This document shows, piece after piece, positions 55,656 through 64,000 of a stretch of DNA of 64,000 bases. Position numbers and translations under genes: made by a program. The notes below the pieces were generated by a model. That model had not been told where the DNA came from, did no database searches, and saw only the letters and a list, made by a program, of their open reading frames with translations. This DNA is from Collimonas sp. OK607. GTDB taxonomy: Bacteria > Pseudomonadota > Gammaproteobacteria > Burkholderiales > Burkholderiaceae_D. Location of the stretch: contig NZ_FOKF01000014.1 in NCBI RefSeq assembly GCF_900111995.1, positions 1-64,000 of the forward strand. Direction: 5' to 3'. Numbering within the stretch: the stretch's first letter is position 1; each line of letters starts with the position of its first letter.

Positions 55656-56052
55656 GTGATACTCCAATCGATAAGGGTGTGCCTAAATCGAATGAGGGCC
55701 AGAATAGGGGGAATGCGGCAGCCTCAGTCGTACTTTCCATTCGGGCTGCCCAGGCGCACGGCGTATGAAATCTCACGCTTCCCGGTGGATGCCCACCTTT
55801 TGCCGAACGCAGCTGCGATCTTTTGAATCCGCATCGGTCCGGTTTTTTCGCCAGTCACGTGAGACGAAATGGAGCCGCTATTGTAAGTCATGCCCCAAAT
55901 TTGAGCAAGATTGGTACGCAAACACCGGTCCCGTTCCGATCAAGCGGCCACGCTTAAGATATTCGGCAAGATTCAATGCGTCGCGGCGGATTAGGGCCAA
56001 GATTGGGCTACAATTTCCAACTTGGCAAATCGCAACAATAGGAGCAATGACC
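55656..56052. other. glyA/SDR divergent intergenic region
   Basis: About 390 bp with no convincing gene; short frames on both strands show no domain. It must hold the divergent promoters of glyA and the SDR. Confidence 0.5.
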
Positions 56053-56799
56053 ATGATTGTCTTGATTACCGGCGCAACATCTGGCTTCGGTGCCGAAATG
56101 GCACATAAATTCACCAAAAATGGCCATCAGGTCATCGCTACCGGCCGCCGCAAGGATCGCCTGGATCAGTTGGCAGCCGAATTGGGCGCCGCGGTGCTGC
56201 CGATCGTCATGGACGTCACCGACAAGGTTTCAATTAGCGCCGCGCTGGCTGCGCTGCCGCCGGAGTGGCAAGAGATCGACGTTCTGGTCAACAATGCCGG
56301 CTTGGCGCTGGGCGTGGAATCGGCGCAACAAGCCTCGCTGGAAGAATGGGAAACCATGATTGAAACCAATTGCAAGGGACTGGTGACCATGACTCGCCTG
56401 GTGTTGCCCGGCATGGTGGCGCGCGGACGTGGCACCGTGATCAACCTCGGCTCGATCGCCGGCGAATACCCTTATCCCGGTGGCAATGTGTATGGCGCCA
56501 CCAAAGCGTTCGTCAAACAATTCACCTTGAACCTGCGGGCCGATCTGGTCGGCACCGGCGTACGCGCAACCGATATTGCGCCTGGCCTGTGCGGCGGCAC
56601 CGAATTCTCCAATGTACGCTACCGCGGCAACGACGAGGCTGCCGCCAAAGTGTATGAAGGCACCCAGCCACTGACGCCTGGCGATATCGCCGACACCGCT
56701 TACTGGGTCGCGACCTTGCCTGCCCACATTAATATCAACCGCATCGAAATGATGCCAACCTGCCAAGGTTTTGCTGGCATGAGCATTAAACGCAGTTAA
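56053..56799 (+). CDS. Short-chain dehydrogenase (YdfG-like)
   Basis: A 248-aa SDR close to NADP-dependent 3-hydroxy acid/serine dehydrogenases. LITGATSGFGAEMAHKF (about 4-20) binds the cofactor, with ATGRRKDRL giving the NADP-preferring arginines. NLGSIAGEYPYPGGNVYGATKAF carries the catalytic Ser, Tyr and Lys (about 134-156), and the C-terminal NRIEMMPTCQ resembles YdfG. The ATG at 56053 is 8 bp after GGAG; another ATG lies six bases earlier. Start and direction are away from glyA. Confidence 0.88.
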   Translation: MIVLITGATSGFGAEMAHKFTKNGHQVIATGRRKDRLDQLAAELGAAVLPIVMDVTDKVSISAALAALPPEWQEIDVLVNNAGLALGVESAQQASLEEWETMIETNCKGLVTMTRLVLPGMVARGRGTVINLGSIAGEYPYPGGNVYGATKAFVKQFTLNLRADLVGTGVRATDIAPGLCGGTEFSNVRYRGNDEAAAKVYEGTQPLTPGDIADTAYWVATLPAHININRIEMMPTCQGFAGMSIKRS

Positions 56800-56815
56800 A
56801 TAAGCAACATTAGTC

Positions 56816-56882
56816 GTAGGGTGGGCGCAAATACCCAAGCGGATGTACCGCAGCAATGCGTGGGCACTTGTGCCCACCCTAC
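56816..56882. repeat. GTAGGGTGGGC palindromic repeat, copy 2
   Basis: GTAGGGTGGGCGC at the left and GTGCCCACCCTAC at the right frame about 40 bp, which contain an inner hairpin (GGGCACTTGTGCCC). The outer arms match those at 42569-42602 with one change. It lies between the SDR and ybgC. Confidence 0.75.
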
Positions 56883-56937
56883 AATGTGCCGATAGATTGC
56901 AACTGCTGTCCCGCACACAACCGAAGCAACCCAAACA

Positions 56938-57402
56938 ATGAGCAAGATAACAACCGCCCCGCATCCCGACTTCAGCTGGCGCATCCGGGTGTATTACGAA
57001 GACACCGATACCGGCGGTGTAGTGTTTTATGCCAACTATTTGAAATTTTTCGAACGCGCCCGTACCGAATGGTTACGCGCAGCCGGCGTCGGCCAGCGCA
57101 CGCTGGAGCAGACCGATGGCGTCATGTTTGTCGTAAAAAGCACCAGCGTCGACTATCATGCGCCTGCCAAGCTGGATGACGAGCTGGAACTGACCGTGGT
57201 GGTCGAGCGCATGGGGCGTGCCAGCGTTGATTTCATTCAACAAGCCTGGCGCCTGGGTGAAAATGAACCGACGTTGCTGGCGACCGGCCGCATTAGCGTG
57301 GCCTGCGTCAATGCCGCCACTTTCCGGCCGCAGGCAATCCCGAAACAGGTATTGCACAATATTAAACCCGGCGCCGCCCATTCCGTGCCGGCAGCTGCAT
57401 AA
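56938..57402 (+). CDS. ybgC: Tol-Pal-associated acyl-CoA thioesterase YbgC
   Basis: A 154-aa hot-dog-fold thioesterase. The signature VYYEDTDTGGVVFYANYLKFFERARTEWL holds the catalytic aspartate (about 21), and HAPAKLDDEL continues the fold. It begins the conserved tol-pal cluster. YbgC hydrolyses short or acyl-carrier-linked thioesters and is thought to link phospholipid synthesis with envelope constriction. Here a 252-bp gap separates it from tolQ instead of the usual tight coupling, leaving room for a separate tol promoter. Confidence 0.92.
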   Translation: MSKITTAPHPDFSWRIRVYYEDTDTGGVVFYANYLKFFERARTEWLRAAGVGQRTLEQTDGVMFVVKSTSVDYHAPAKLDDELELTVVVERMGRASVDFIQQAWRLGENEPTLLATGRISVACVNAATFRPQAIPKQVLHNIKPGAAHSVPAAA

Positions 57403-57597
57403 ATTACGCCTTAATGTGTTTGCCAGAATAGTTCATGACAGCAACTCTGACGGCACAATGAACCTTCGCACACTGAACACGGTCTCATGCAGCAATGCAA
57501 AGAAACCGGGAAATGCGATAGCGCCCGGCAACATTACCGTCTTCAATTGTTAATTTGGCGGGAAGCACTTTACGATTACAATTCACTGTTTGAGTAT

Positions 57598-57631
57598 TTT
57601 ACTTAAACCTAAGTCTTTACTTAAACCTAAG
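57598..57631. repeat. 18-bp tandem duplication before tolQ
   Basis: TTTACTTAAACCTAAG occurs twice with an 18-bp period, ending 23 bp before the tolQ start. It may lie in the tol promoter or leader. Confidence 0.75.
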
Positions 57632-57654
57632 ACCATTCCTCAAGACCGCTATCC

Positions 57655-58356
57655 ATGACTGTCACCCAAGATCTTTCGTTTATTACCCTCATTACCAATG
57701 CCTCCGTATTAGTACAGCTGGTCATGGCGCTGCTGCTGGCAGTTTCCGTGATGAGCTGGACCTACATTTTCCGCAAGATGTTCGCTATCCGCAGCGCTCG
57801 CTCGCAAACGGAAGACTTCGAGCGCGCATTCTGGTCCGGCGGCAACCTGAGCACGCTGTACCAGGACGCCACCTCGAATCGCCGCAAAGGCGCAGGCAAA
57901 ACCGGCGCGCTGGAGCGTATTTTCGAAGCCGGCATGGATGAGTTCAACAAGGTCAAGGCTTCCATCGGCCACAAGGGCGGCAGCGACAATGCACCCTTGC
58001 TGGAAGGTGCACGACGCGCCATGCGCGCGGCTTACCAGCGTGAGATGGATGCACTGGAATCGCATCTGGCCTTCCTCGCCTCGGTCGGTTCGGTATCGCC
58101 GTATGTCGGTTTGTTCGGTACCGTGTGGGGCATCATGAATGCTTTCCGCGGCCTGGCAAACGTACAGCAAGCAACGCTGGCTGCAGTTGCGCCCGGTATC
58201 GCCGAAGCCTTGATCGCCACGGCGATCGGCTTGTTTGCAGCGATTCCGGCGGTGGTTGCCTATAACCGTTTTTCCCATGACGTCGATCGCCTGGCCATCC
58301 GCTTCGAGAGCTTTATCGAAGAATTCTCCAACATCTTGCAACGTCAGGCGCGCTAA
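57655..58356 (+). CDS. tolQ: Tol-Pal system proton channel subunit TolQ
   Basis: A 233-aa inner-membrane protein with three helices: about 15-40, 140-160 and 175-200. SVGSVSPYVGLFGTVWGIMNAF and LAAVAPGIAEALIATAIGLFAAIPAVVAYNRF are the MotA/TolQ/ExbB signature. With TolR it forms the proton-driven motor that energises TolA and keeps the outer membrane attached during division. It overlaps tolR by one base (TAATG). Confidence 0.96.
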   Translation: MTVTQDLSFITLITNASVLVQLVMALLLAVSVMSWTYIFRKMFAIRSARSQTEDFERAFWSGGNLSTLYQDATSNRRKGAGKTGALERIFEAGMDEFNKVKASIGHKGGSDNAPLLEGARRAMRAAYQREMDALESHLAFLASVGSVSPYVGLFGTVWGIMNAFRGLANVQQATLAAVAPGIAEALIATAIGLFAAIPAVVAYNRFSHDVDRLAIRFESFIEEFSNILQRQAR

Positions 58357-58790
58357 TGTCGGGGCAATCATCCATGCGCGGCGGCCGCACCCGCAAATTC
58401 AAGGCAGAAATCAACGTCGTCCCGTACATCGACGTGATGATGGTATTGCTGGTGATTTTCATGGTCTCGGCGCCGCTGACCAACCCTAGCGTCATCAATT
58501 TGCCGAATGCGGCGAAATCGGCGACGCCGCCGACCGAATATATCGAAATCACCTTGAAACCCGACGAACTGGCCAGTATCCGCATCAACGGCCAGAAAAG
58601 CGGCATGACCAAGGCGGAAAGCGTTCCCCGCAACGGTTTGAAACAGAAACTGCAAACCCTGCACGCTGACAAACCCGACATGCCGGTGATGATTTCTGCC
58701 GACAAGGACATCAAATACGACGATGTGATCAAGGTCATTTCGGAAGCCAAGATGCTTGGCATTAACCGCGTCGGACTGGCGACAAAGTGA
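58356..58790 (+). CDS. tolR: Tol-Pal system subunit TolR
   Basis: A 144-aa protein with one N-terminal helix. VVPYIDVMMVLLVIFMVSAP (about 21-40) contains the essential aspartate of the proton path, and the periplasmic domain (about 60-140) follows with SADKDIKYDDVIKVI. Start and stop overlap or abut tolQ and tolA. Confidence 0.95.
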   Translation: MSGQSSMRGGRTRKFKAEINVVPYIDVMMVLLVIFMVSAPLTNPSVINLPNAAKSATPPTEYIEITLKPDELASIRINGQKSGMTKAESVPRNGLKQKLQTLHADKPDMPVMISADKDIKYDDVIKVISEAKMLGINRVGLATK

Positions 58791-58800
58791 CGATCTGGTT

Positions 58801-59736
58801 ATGACAGGCAACTCCCCGTATTCCGTACCAAAAGAACCCGGCAGCATCCGCGCCATCTTGCTCGCAGCGGCAGTGCATGCCGCCCTGTTTGCATTCCTGT
58901 GGTTTGGCATTCACTGGCAAAGCCAGCAGCCGATAGCAGTCGAGGCAGAAATCTGGAGCCCGGAGATCAAGGACGCAGCGCCAACGCCGCCGGAACCCGT
59001 TCCACAGCCGACGCCAGTACCTAAACCGGAGCCGGTAATTCAGGAAACCGCGCCGCCACCGCCAGTGGTAGCGCCGCCGCCCGTGCCGGATCCGGAAATT
59101 GCCTTGGAAAAAGAAAAGAAGCGCAAAGAACAGGAACGCAAGGACTTGCAACGCCAGGAAGAGCTGGAAAAGCAAAAACAATTGCAAAAACAACAAGCGG
59201 AGGAAGACCGCAAGGACAAGTTGAAGGCCGAGGCTGAACAAAAAGCCGCCAAGGACAAAGCAGCAGCCCAGGAAAAGCAAAAACAAGATGCCGCCAAGAA
59301 GGCGGAAGCCGACGCCAAGAAGAAGCAGGCAGCAGCCGATGCCGCAGCCGACAACAAGCGCCACGCCGACGAACTGAAACGCATGTTGGGCCAGGCGGTT
59401 GGCAATGGCCCGGCTAACAGCACCGGCACCGCAGCCCAGTCACAAGGGCCGCGTGGCGATCCTGGCTATGCGCAAAAGGTCGGCGCCAAGATCAAGTCGA
59501 ACATTAACTTTAATGTGCCCGAAGGCCTGGCAGGAAACCCGGCCGTGGAATTTGATGTCCAACTGCTTCCGGACGGTTCGGTCGCAAGTATACGCCTCAG
59601 GAAATCCTCTGGAGTTTCTGGCTTTGACGAGGCGGTAAAACGAGCGATTGAAAGATCGGCGCCTTATCCGAAAGACAGTAAAACGGGTTCTGTACCTTCC
59701 AGTTTTACCGGAATCCACAAACCGAAAGATCAGTAA
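58801..59736 (+). CDS. tolA: Cell-envelope integrity protein TolA
   Basis: A 311-aa protein with three parts: one membrane helix (about 18-38), a Pro-rich segment (PTPPEPVPQPTPVPKPEPV, about 61-79) and a long Lys/Ala/Glu-rich helix (about 100-205) that spans the periplasm. A C-terminal globular domain follows (about 225-311, YAQKVGAKIKSNINF). It transmits the TolQR force to Pal and TolB. The ATG at 58801 was chosen; the frame is open upstream to 58756 within tolR. Confidence 0.94.
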   Translation: MTGNSPYSVPKEPGSIRAILLAAAVHAALFAFLWFGIHWQSQQPIAVEAEIWSPEIKDAAPTPPEPVPQPTPVPKPEPVIQETAPPPPVVAPPPVPDPEIALEKEKKRKEQERKDLQRQEELEKQKQLQKQQAEEDRKDKLKAEAEQKAAKDKAAAQEKQKQDAAKKAEADAKKKQAAADAAADNKRHADELKRMLGQAVGNGPANSTGTAAQSQGPRGDPGYAQKVGAKIKSNINFNVPEGLAGNPAVEFDVQLLPDGSVASIRLRKSSGVSGFDEAVKRAIERSAPYPKDSKTGSVPSSFTGIHKPKDQ

Positions 59737-59739
59737 GCC

Positions 59740-61023
59740 ATGAAAAACAAACTGCACCAACTATTCGCAATCATAGGATTGGCGGTTACCGCTCTAGTAT
59801 TCAGCGCTCCGGCAAATGCACAACTGCGTATCGAAACCTCCGGCGTCGGCGCCACCCAGATTCCGATCGCGATTGCCGGTTTCAGCGACGAAAACCTGGC
59901 GCCGCAGCAGGTTACCGCCATCATCAAAGCTGATCTGGCGCGCAGCGGATTTTTCAAGATTATTGATACCGGTGATGTCATCTCGGAATCGGCTCAGGTC
60001 AACATGGGCGATTGGAAGGCACGCGGCGCCGACGCTTTGGTGATCGGCAGCGTGCAGCGCCTGGCCGATGGCCGTTTCGATGTGCGTTATCGTCTACTGG
60101 ACACTGTCAAATCAGCCCAGTTGTCAGCCTTGGCGATGGCCGCTGCGCCACAGTACACGCGAGTTACCGCGCACAAGATCGCCGACGATATTTATGAAAA
60201 GCTGATCGGTGGACGCGGTGCGTTCGCTACCCGCATCGCCTACATCATCAAGGCTGGCAAGGAATACCGCCTGGAAGTCGCCGATTCCGACGGTGAAGGC
60301 ACCCAGGTCGCCCTGCGTTCCAACGAGCCGATCATTTCGCCGGCCTGGTCGCCAGACGGCACCAAGGTTGCCTACGTCTCGTTTGAAGCCAAAAAACCGG
60401 TGGTCTACGTGCAAAACCTGGTCACCAAGCAGCGCATCGTGGTGGCCAACTACAAGGGTAGTAATTCGGCGCCATCATGGTCGCCCGACGGCACCAAACT
60501 GGCGATTGCGCTGGCCCGCGACGGCCTGACCCAGGTGTATGTGGTGAATTCCGACGGCGGCGGCTTGCGCCGTTTGACCAATACCAATGGTATCGACACC
60601 GAACCGCAATTTTCGGCTGACGGCCAAAACATCTACTTCACCAGCGACCGCAGCGGCGGCCCGCAAATCTATAAAATGAGCGCCAACGGCGGCGACGCGC
60701 AACGCGTGACATTCGGCGGCAGCTACAACATCAGCCCGCGGATTTCCCCCGACGGCAAGGCATTGGCCTATATTTCGCAGCGCGGCGGCCGCTTCCAGCT
60801 GTATGTACTGGACCTGACCAACGGCCAGGAACAGCGTTTGTCGGATACCGTCAAGGATGAATCCCCAAGTTTTTCGCCGAACGGTAAATACATCATGTAC
60901 GCCACTGAATCAGGCCGCCGCGGCTCGCTGGCAGTTGTCTCGGTTGACGGTCGCGTGAAACAGCGCTTAACTATGCAGGCAGGCGATATACGGGAGCCTA
61001 CTTGGGGTCCTTTCATGAAATAA
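59740..61023 (+). CDS. tolB: Tol-Pal system beta-propeller TolB
   Basis: A 427-aa periplasmic protein with a signal peptide (about 1-27, cleavage after ANA), a TolA-binding N-terminal region, an alpha/beta domain, and a six-bladed propeller made of repeats such as SPAWSPDGTKVAYVS, APSWSPDGTKLAI and SPRISPDGKALAYIS. It binds Pal and is displaced by TolA. The gene begins three bases after tolA. Confidence 0.96.
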   Translation: MKNKLHQLFAIIGLAVTALVFSAPANAQLRIETSGVGATQIPIAIAGFSDENLAPQQVTAIIKADLARSGFFKIIDTGDVISESAQVNMGDWKARGADALVIGSVQRLADGRFDVRYRLLDTVKSAQLSALAMAAAPQYTRVTAHKIADDIYEKLIGGRGAFATRIAYIIKAGKEYRLEVADSDGEGTQVALRSNEPIISPAWSPDGTKVAYVSFEAKKPVVYVQNLVTKQRIVVANYKGSNSAPSWSPDGTKLAIALARDGLTQVYVVNSDGGGLRRLTNTNGIDTEPQFSADGQNIYFTSDRSGGPQIYKMSANGGDAQRVTFGGSYNISPRISPDGKALAYISQRGGRFQLYVLDLTNGQEQRLSDTVKDESPSFSPNGKYIMYATESGRRGSLAVVSVDGRVKQRLTMQAGDIREPTWGPFMK

Positions 61024-61073
61024 TCACGCAGTAATTTGAATCGACGTTCGTTTCCCACCCTGGAGAATTAAAA

Positions 61074-61589
61074 ATGCTAAATATCAGAAACTTTGCCCTT
61101 ATCGTTGCCAGCGCCATTTTGCTGGCCGCTTGCTCCTCCCCAGTCAAACTCAACGACAAAGCTGTTCCAGTCGTCGATAGCGGCGCCACCGGCGCTGATA
61201 CACGTTCGGTCAATACTGTCGATACCGGCAGCGATCCGCTCAACAACCCAACCGGCATCCTCTCGAAGCGCAGCATTTACTTCGATTTCGACAGCTACAC
61301 CATCAAGGATGAATTCAAGTCCGTGGTTGAAGCGCACGCGCAATACCTGAACAGCCACAAGAATCGCAAGATCATCATCCAAGGCAATACCGATGATCGC
61401 GGCGGCCGTGAATACAATCTGGCGCTGGGACAAAAACGTGCTGAAGCAGTTCGCAAGGCATTGGTATTGTTAGGCGTTTCGGATACTCAGGTCGAAGCAG
61501 TCTCGCTGGGTAAAGAAAAGCCTAAGGCCCTCGGCAGCGACGAAGCGTCCTACGCTGAAAACCGCCGTTCCGACATCGTTTATCAATAA
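61074..61589 (+). CDS. pal: Peptidoglycan-associated lipoprotein Pal
   Basis: A 171-aa outer-membrane lipoprotein. The lipobox LLAACSS places the lipidated Cys near residue 20; the OmpA-like domain (about 65-170) contains YFDFDSYTIKDEF and the peptidoglycan-binding segment GNTDDRGGREYNLALGQKRA. A GGAG site precedes the ATG. Its last base is shared with the cpoB start. Confidence 0.96.
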   Translation: MLNIRNFALIVASAILLAACSSPVKLNDKAVPVVDSGATGADTRSVNTVDTGSDPLNNPTGILSKRSIYFDFDSYTIKDEFKSVVEAHAQYLNSHKNRKIIIQGNTDDRGGREYNLALGQKRAEAVRKALVLLGVSDTQVEAVSLGKEKPKALGSDEASYAENRRSDIVYQ

Positions 61590-62338
61590 TGATGCGGACG
61601 TTCTTCAAAGCCACGATGACTGCGGCCATGCTGGCCGCAGTTTTTTCCGCTCCGACCGCCCACGCCGGGCTGTTTGACGACGATGAAGCACGTCGGGCGA
61701 TATTGGATATACGCGCCAAGATTGACGCGGTCAATGCACGAGTCGACGGCAAGGCGGACAAGTCCAGTTCGCTTAGCTTGTCGGATCAGAATGACCACCT
61801 GAATCAGGAGCTGGCCAAGCTGCGCGGACAAATCGAAGTGCTGACCAATGAGCTGGCCAACACGCAACAGCGCCAGAAAGATTTCTATGTCGATCTGGAT
61901 ACCCGCTTGCGCAAGCTGGAGCCGCAAAAAGTCAGTGTCGACGGCCAGGAAGTCAGCGTTGGCGCCACCGACCAGAAGGCCTACGACGCAGCATTGGCGA
62001 CCTTCAAATCCGGCGACTATAAAACTGCAGTAACCGCATTTTCCGATTTCGTACGCTCCAACCCTGGTTCGGGTTTAGCGCCATCAGCCCAATACTGGCT
62101 GGGAAATTCGTATTACGCTCTGCGTGATTACAAGAATGCGATTGCGGCGCAGCAGGTGGTTGTCAGCAAGTACGCCGACAATCCCAAGGCTGCCGATGCC
62201 CTGTTGAATATCTCCAGCAGCTATACCGAGCTGAAGAACAAACCTCAGTCCAAGCGTGCGTTGGAACAACTGCTGTCGCAGTACCCAAACACGCCGGCAG
62301 CACAGACGGCAAAAGAACGCCTGACAACACTCAAGTAA
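61589..62338 (+). CDS. cpoB: Cell-division coordinator CpoB (YbgF)
   Basis: A 249-aa periplasmic protein that couples peptidoglycan synthesis with Tol-Pal constriction. It has a signal peptide (cleavage after AHA, about 24), an N-terminal coiled coil (about 55-100, LNQELAKLRGQIEVLTNEL), and a C-terminal TPR domain (about 125-245) with repeats starting AYDAALATFKSGDYKTAV, SAQYWLGNSYYALRDYKNA and ADALLNISSSYTELKNK. It ends the tol operon. Confidence 0.93.
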   Translation: MMRTFFKATMTAAMLAAVFSAPTAHAGLFDDDEARRAILDIRAKIDAVNARVDGKADKSSSLSLSDQNDHLNQELAKLRGQIEVLTNELANTQQRQKDFYVDLDTRLRKLEPQKVSVDGQEVSVGATDQKAYDAALATFKSGDYKTAVTAFSDFVRSNPGSGLAPSAQYWLGNSYYALRDYKNAIAAQQVVVSKYADNPKAADALLNISSSYTELKNKPQSKRALEQLLSQYPNTPAAQTAKERLTTLK

Positions 62339-62428
62339 GCCGCAAAATTTTATTTTGCAAATTATGTAAATAAAAGTGCATATGGGTTTGACAGCTCATA
62401 TGCACATTACATATAATAGCCGTCTTTC

Positions 62429-62504
62429 GGGTCGTTAGCTCAGCTGGTAGAGCAGCGGACTTTTAATCCGTTGGTCGCAGGTTCGAATCCCGCACGGCCT
62501 ACCA
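62429..62504 (+). tRNA. tRNA-Lys (UUU)
   Basis: Starts GGGTCGTTAGCTCAG, has the anticodon TTT in GACTTTTAATC, T-loop GGTTCGAATCC, and ends GGCCTACCA with an encoded CCA. 76 nt. Confidence 0.95.
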
Positions 62505-62527
62505 CGAATTAGTCGTAGTACAGAAAT

Positions 62528-62557
62528 AGCCACTTACAGAAATGTAAGTGGCTTTTT
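62528..62557 (+). terminator. Terminator after tRNA-Lys
   Basis: AGCCACTTAC pairs with GTAAGTGGCT around AGAAAT, followed by T6. Confidence 0.88.
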
Positions 62558-62917
62558 TGTTTTGGCGTCCGTATTTTCTGGCCATTGCAAAAAACTGCCT
62601 TTCCCACAGGCTTGGCGCCAGCCGGGCCACATGCTGCAAATAATTTCCTCGGGCCATCTATTTTCGAATTTTATGCTCCCTACTCGCTTTCCAAATCGAA
62701 AAACACCCTCCGAAAATCAATCTACACTCAGGAAAAGCTTGTAAACACAGACGCTTCGGCAATCATCGATAAATTCGAAGATATATCCATATTTTTTCCG
62801 TTTTTCTTTTGATTTGGCAACGCGCATACTTCTCCCTGTCGATCCAACCCTGCATCCATCGCAATCATTCTTCACTGTGAAGAATGGCGTTGCCTGCAGT
62901 AACTGACGGAGAAAATC
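62558..62917. other. Gene-free gap before the pirin gene
   Basis: About 360 bp without a convincing gene. A 75-codon frame with phenylalanine-rich end (to 62812) looks random. The pirin promoter must lie near the right edge. Confidence 0.5.
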
Positions 62918-63619
62918 ATGCTTCAAATTCGTAAAAGCGAAGAACGCGGTATTGCCGATCACGGCTGGTTGAATTCGCACCATACATTTTCGTTCGGCCA
63001 GTATTTCGATCCGCAGCACACCGGCTTCGGGCCGCTGCTGGTGATCAATGAAGACCGGGTACAAGCCGGCCAGGGTTTCGGCACGCATGGCCACAGTGAC
63101 ATGGAAATCATTTCCTATGTGCTGGATGGTGCACTGGAACACAAGGACAGTATGGGCACCGGTTCGGTCTTGCATTACGGCGATGTGCAAAGGATGAGCG
63201 CCGGCACCGGCGTGCGCCACAGCGAGTTCAATCACTCGGCGACAGCGCCTGTGCATTTCCTGCAGATCTGGATTCAGCCGAATGTCAAAGGCATTCCACC
63301 CAGTTATGAAGAAAAGCATTTCACCGTCGCGCAGAAACAAGGACAGCTGCGCTTGATCGCATCCGCCGATGGGCGCGACAACTCGGTGCTGATACATCAG
63401 GACGCATCGATCTATGCAGCCATCCTGAACGGTGACGAGCCGCTGCAACACACGCTGGCTAGCGGACGCAACGCGTATGTGCATGTGATACACGGCCGTA
63501 TCAGCGTCAACGGTACCGAACTTAAGGGCGGTGATGCGGTGAAGGTGACGGCGGAGAATCTGATCACGCTGGCCAATGCCGACGCCGCAGAAGTGCTGCT
63601 GTTCGATCTGCCTTATTGA
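62918..63619 (+). CDS. Pirin-family protein (YhhW-like)
   Basis: A 233-aa bicupin. SHHTFSFGQYFDPQHTGFG (about 20-38), FGTHGHSDMEIISYVLDG (about 54-71, with the metal-binding His residues) and HYGDVQRMSAGTGVRHSEFN (about 87-106) are the pirin signatures. Relatives such as YhhW act as quercetin 2,3-dioxygenases; the physiological substrate is unknown. GACGGAGAAAATC precedes the ATG. It is convergent with the LysR gene that follows. Confidence 0.92.
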   Translation: MLQIRKSEERGIADHGWLNSHHTFSFGQYFDPQHTGFGPLLVINEDRVQAGQGFGTHGHSDMEIISYVLDGALEHKDSMGTGSVLHYGDVQRMSAGTGVRHSEFNHSATAPVHFLQIWIQPNVKGIPPSYEEKHFTVAQKQGQLRLIASADGRDNSVLIHQDASIYAAILNGDEPLQHTLASGRNAYVHVIHGRISVNGTELKGGDAVKVTAENLITLANADAAEVLLFDLPY

Positions 63620-63684
63620 TTTTGTATTCTGTTTTACAGAAATGATTCAGGCCGGAACAACGTCACGTTGTCCGACCTGTTTAT

Positions 63685-64000
63685 TTAGAGCGCGCCGGGT
63701 ACATGCCGGATCAAACGCGCCATTGCATCGTTGTCGCGCATTCTTTCGATCCACCAACTCAAGGCGGCGCCATCGTCACCGGTGCGCCACGCCAGCGAAA
63801 ACGTTTCATCCGGTTTCGGCTCTTCCACTTCTTTCACGATCAAGGCGCCTGAGGCAATCGCTGCGCGTGCGCATGGCTCCGGCAAGAAACCGAAGCCTAT
63901 GCCGGCCAGTTGCAAATCGTACTTGCTGCGCATATCCGGCACGGTCAGCGTGTCCTGTCCAAACAAAAGACCCACCGTGCGCGAGGCCATCTTGCGCGCC
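63685..64000 (-). CDS. LysR-family regulator, C-terminal part (cut by window edge)
   Basis: The frame is open to the last base of the window. The visible 105 residues are the end of a LysR effector domain: SKYDLQLAGIGFGFLPEPCA (about the second subdomain) and TFSLAWRTGDDGAALSWWIERM near the end. The DNA-binding part lies outside the window. The pirin gene is often regulated by or paired with a neighbouring LysR regulator; here the genes are convergent. Confidence 0.75.
   Translation of the reverse strand, partial: ARKMASRTVGLLFGQDTLTVPDMRSKYDLQLAGIGFGFLPEPCARAAIASGALIVKEVEEPKPDETFSLAWRTGDDGAALSWWIERMRDNDAMARLIRHVPGAL

Noticed and set aside
53844-55826. A 660-codon rightward open frame across nrdR and glyA
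   Set aside because: It is antisense to two strongly conserved genes and its translation has no domain; high-GC codon bias on the real strand creates it.
59140-59370. Repetitive Lys/Ala/Gln codons that look like a tandem repeat
   Set aside because: This is the helical domain of TolA; the DNA is not a true tandem repeat.
1-64000. CRISPR array
   Set aside because: No set of regularly spaced identical repeats was found on either strand.

Overview
The window looks like a betaproteobacterial chromosome (Burkholderiales, probably near Oxalobacteraceae such as Collimonas or Herbaspirillum). That placement is inferred from gene style and order (ybgC-tolQRAB-pal-cpoB; glyA-nrdR-pilin-ribD-ribE) and from the porin and aromatic-catabolism families. 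It was not tested by database search. The sequence splits into an accessory left half (about 1-33,540) and a core right half (about 33,540-64,000).

Left half. A complete IS66-family element (1-2690) abuts a 209-bp sequence (2691-2899) that recurs at 33330-33538 directly next to a tRNA-Ser(GGA) gene. A second 221-bp module (2894-3114) recurs without gaps at 13723-13943. Both modules and the tRNA 3' end share the core TGGCGG, and a leftward terminator lies just beyond each core. I read this as two or more integrative units accreted at the tRNA-Ser 3' end: unit 1 (about 2894-13722) and unit 2 (about 13723-33532). Only a truncated integrase remnant (13015-13629) survives. Unit 1 carries a photolyase and a gentisate pathway: LysR regulator, 3-hydroxybenzoate 6-hydroxylase, gentisate dioxygenase, fumarylpyruvate hydrolase, aromatic-acid transporter, maleylpyruvate isomerase and a broken porin. 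Together these would take 3-hydroxybenzoate or gentisate to pyruvate and fumarate. Unit 2 starts with a leftward aromatic/ester catabolic group: tannase-family esterase, acyl-CoA ligase, nitroreductase, aromatic-acid transporter, short-chain dehydrogenase and AraC regulator. A D-aminoacylase-type hydrolase, an MFS carrier and a LysR regulator follow.

From 22.6 to 33.3 kb unit 2 is a patchwork of broken genes: a nucleotidyltransferase remnant of the CD-NTase type, an IS66 element missing its left part but carrying a small extra ORF, and an AT-rich defence-like group (AbiJ-like/nuclease protein, truncated DUF2971 protein, truncated AAA ATPase). Fragments of a membrane protein and an NmrA-type oxidoreductase beside an HxlR regulator, and an EF-Tu-domain-like ORF, complete it.

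Right half. This is mostly intact housekeeping DNA: acs, a DMT exporter, class I fumarase, murI, tRNA-His, two LysE exporters, a porin, cfa, an aldo/keto reductase, a GMC oxidoreductase with an acetyltransferase, riboflavin genes ribE and ribD, a minor-pilin pair (fimT frameshifted, pilW), nrdR, glyA, an SDR, and the complete Tol-Pal operon followed by tRNA-Lys, a pirin and the end of a LysR gene cut by the window edge. Short palindromic repeats sit in several intergenic gaps.
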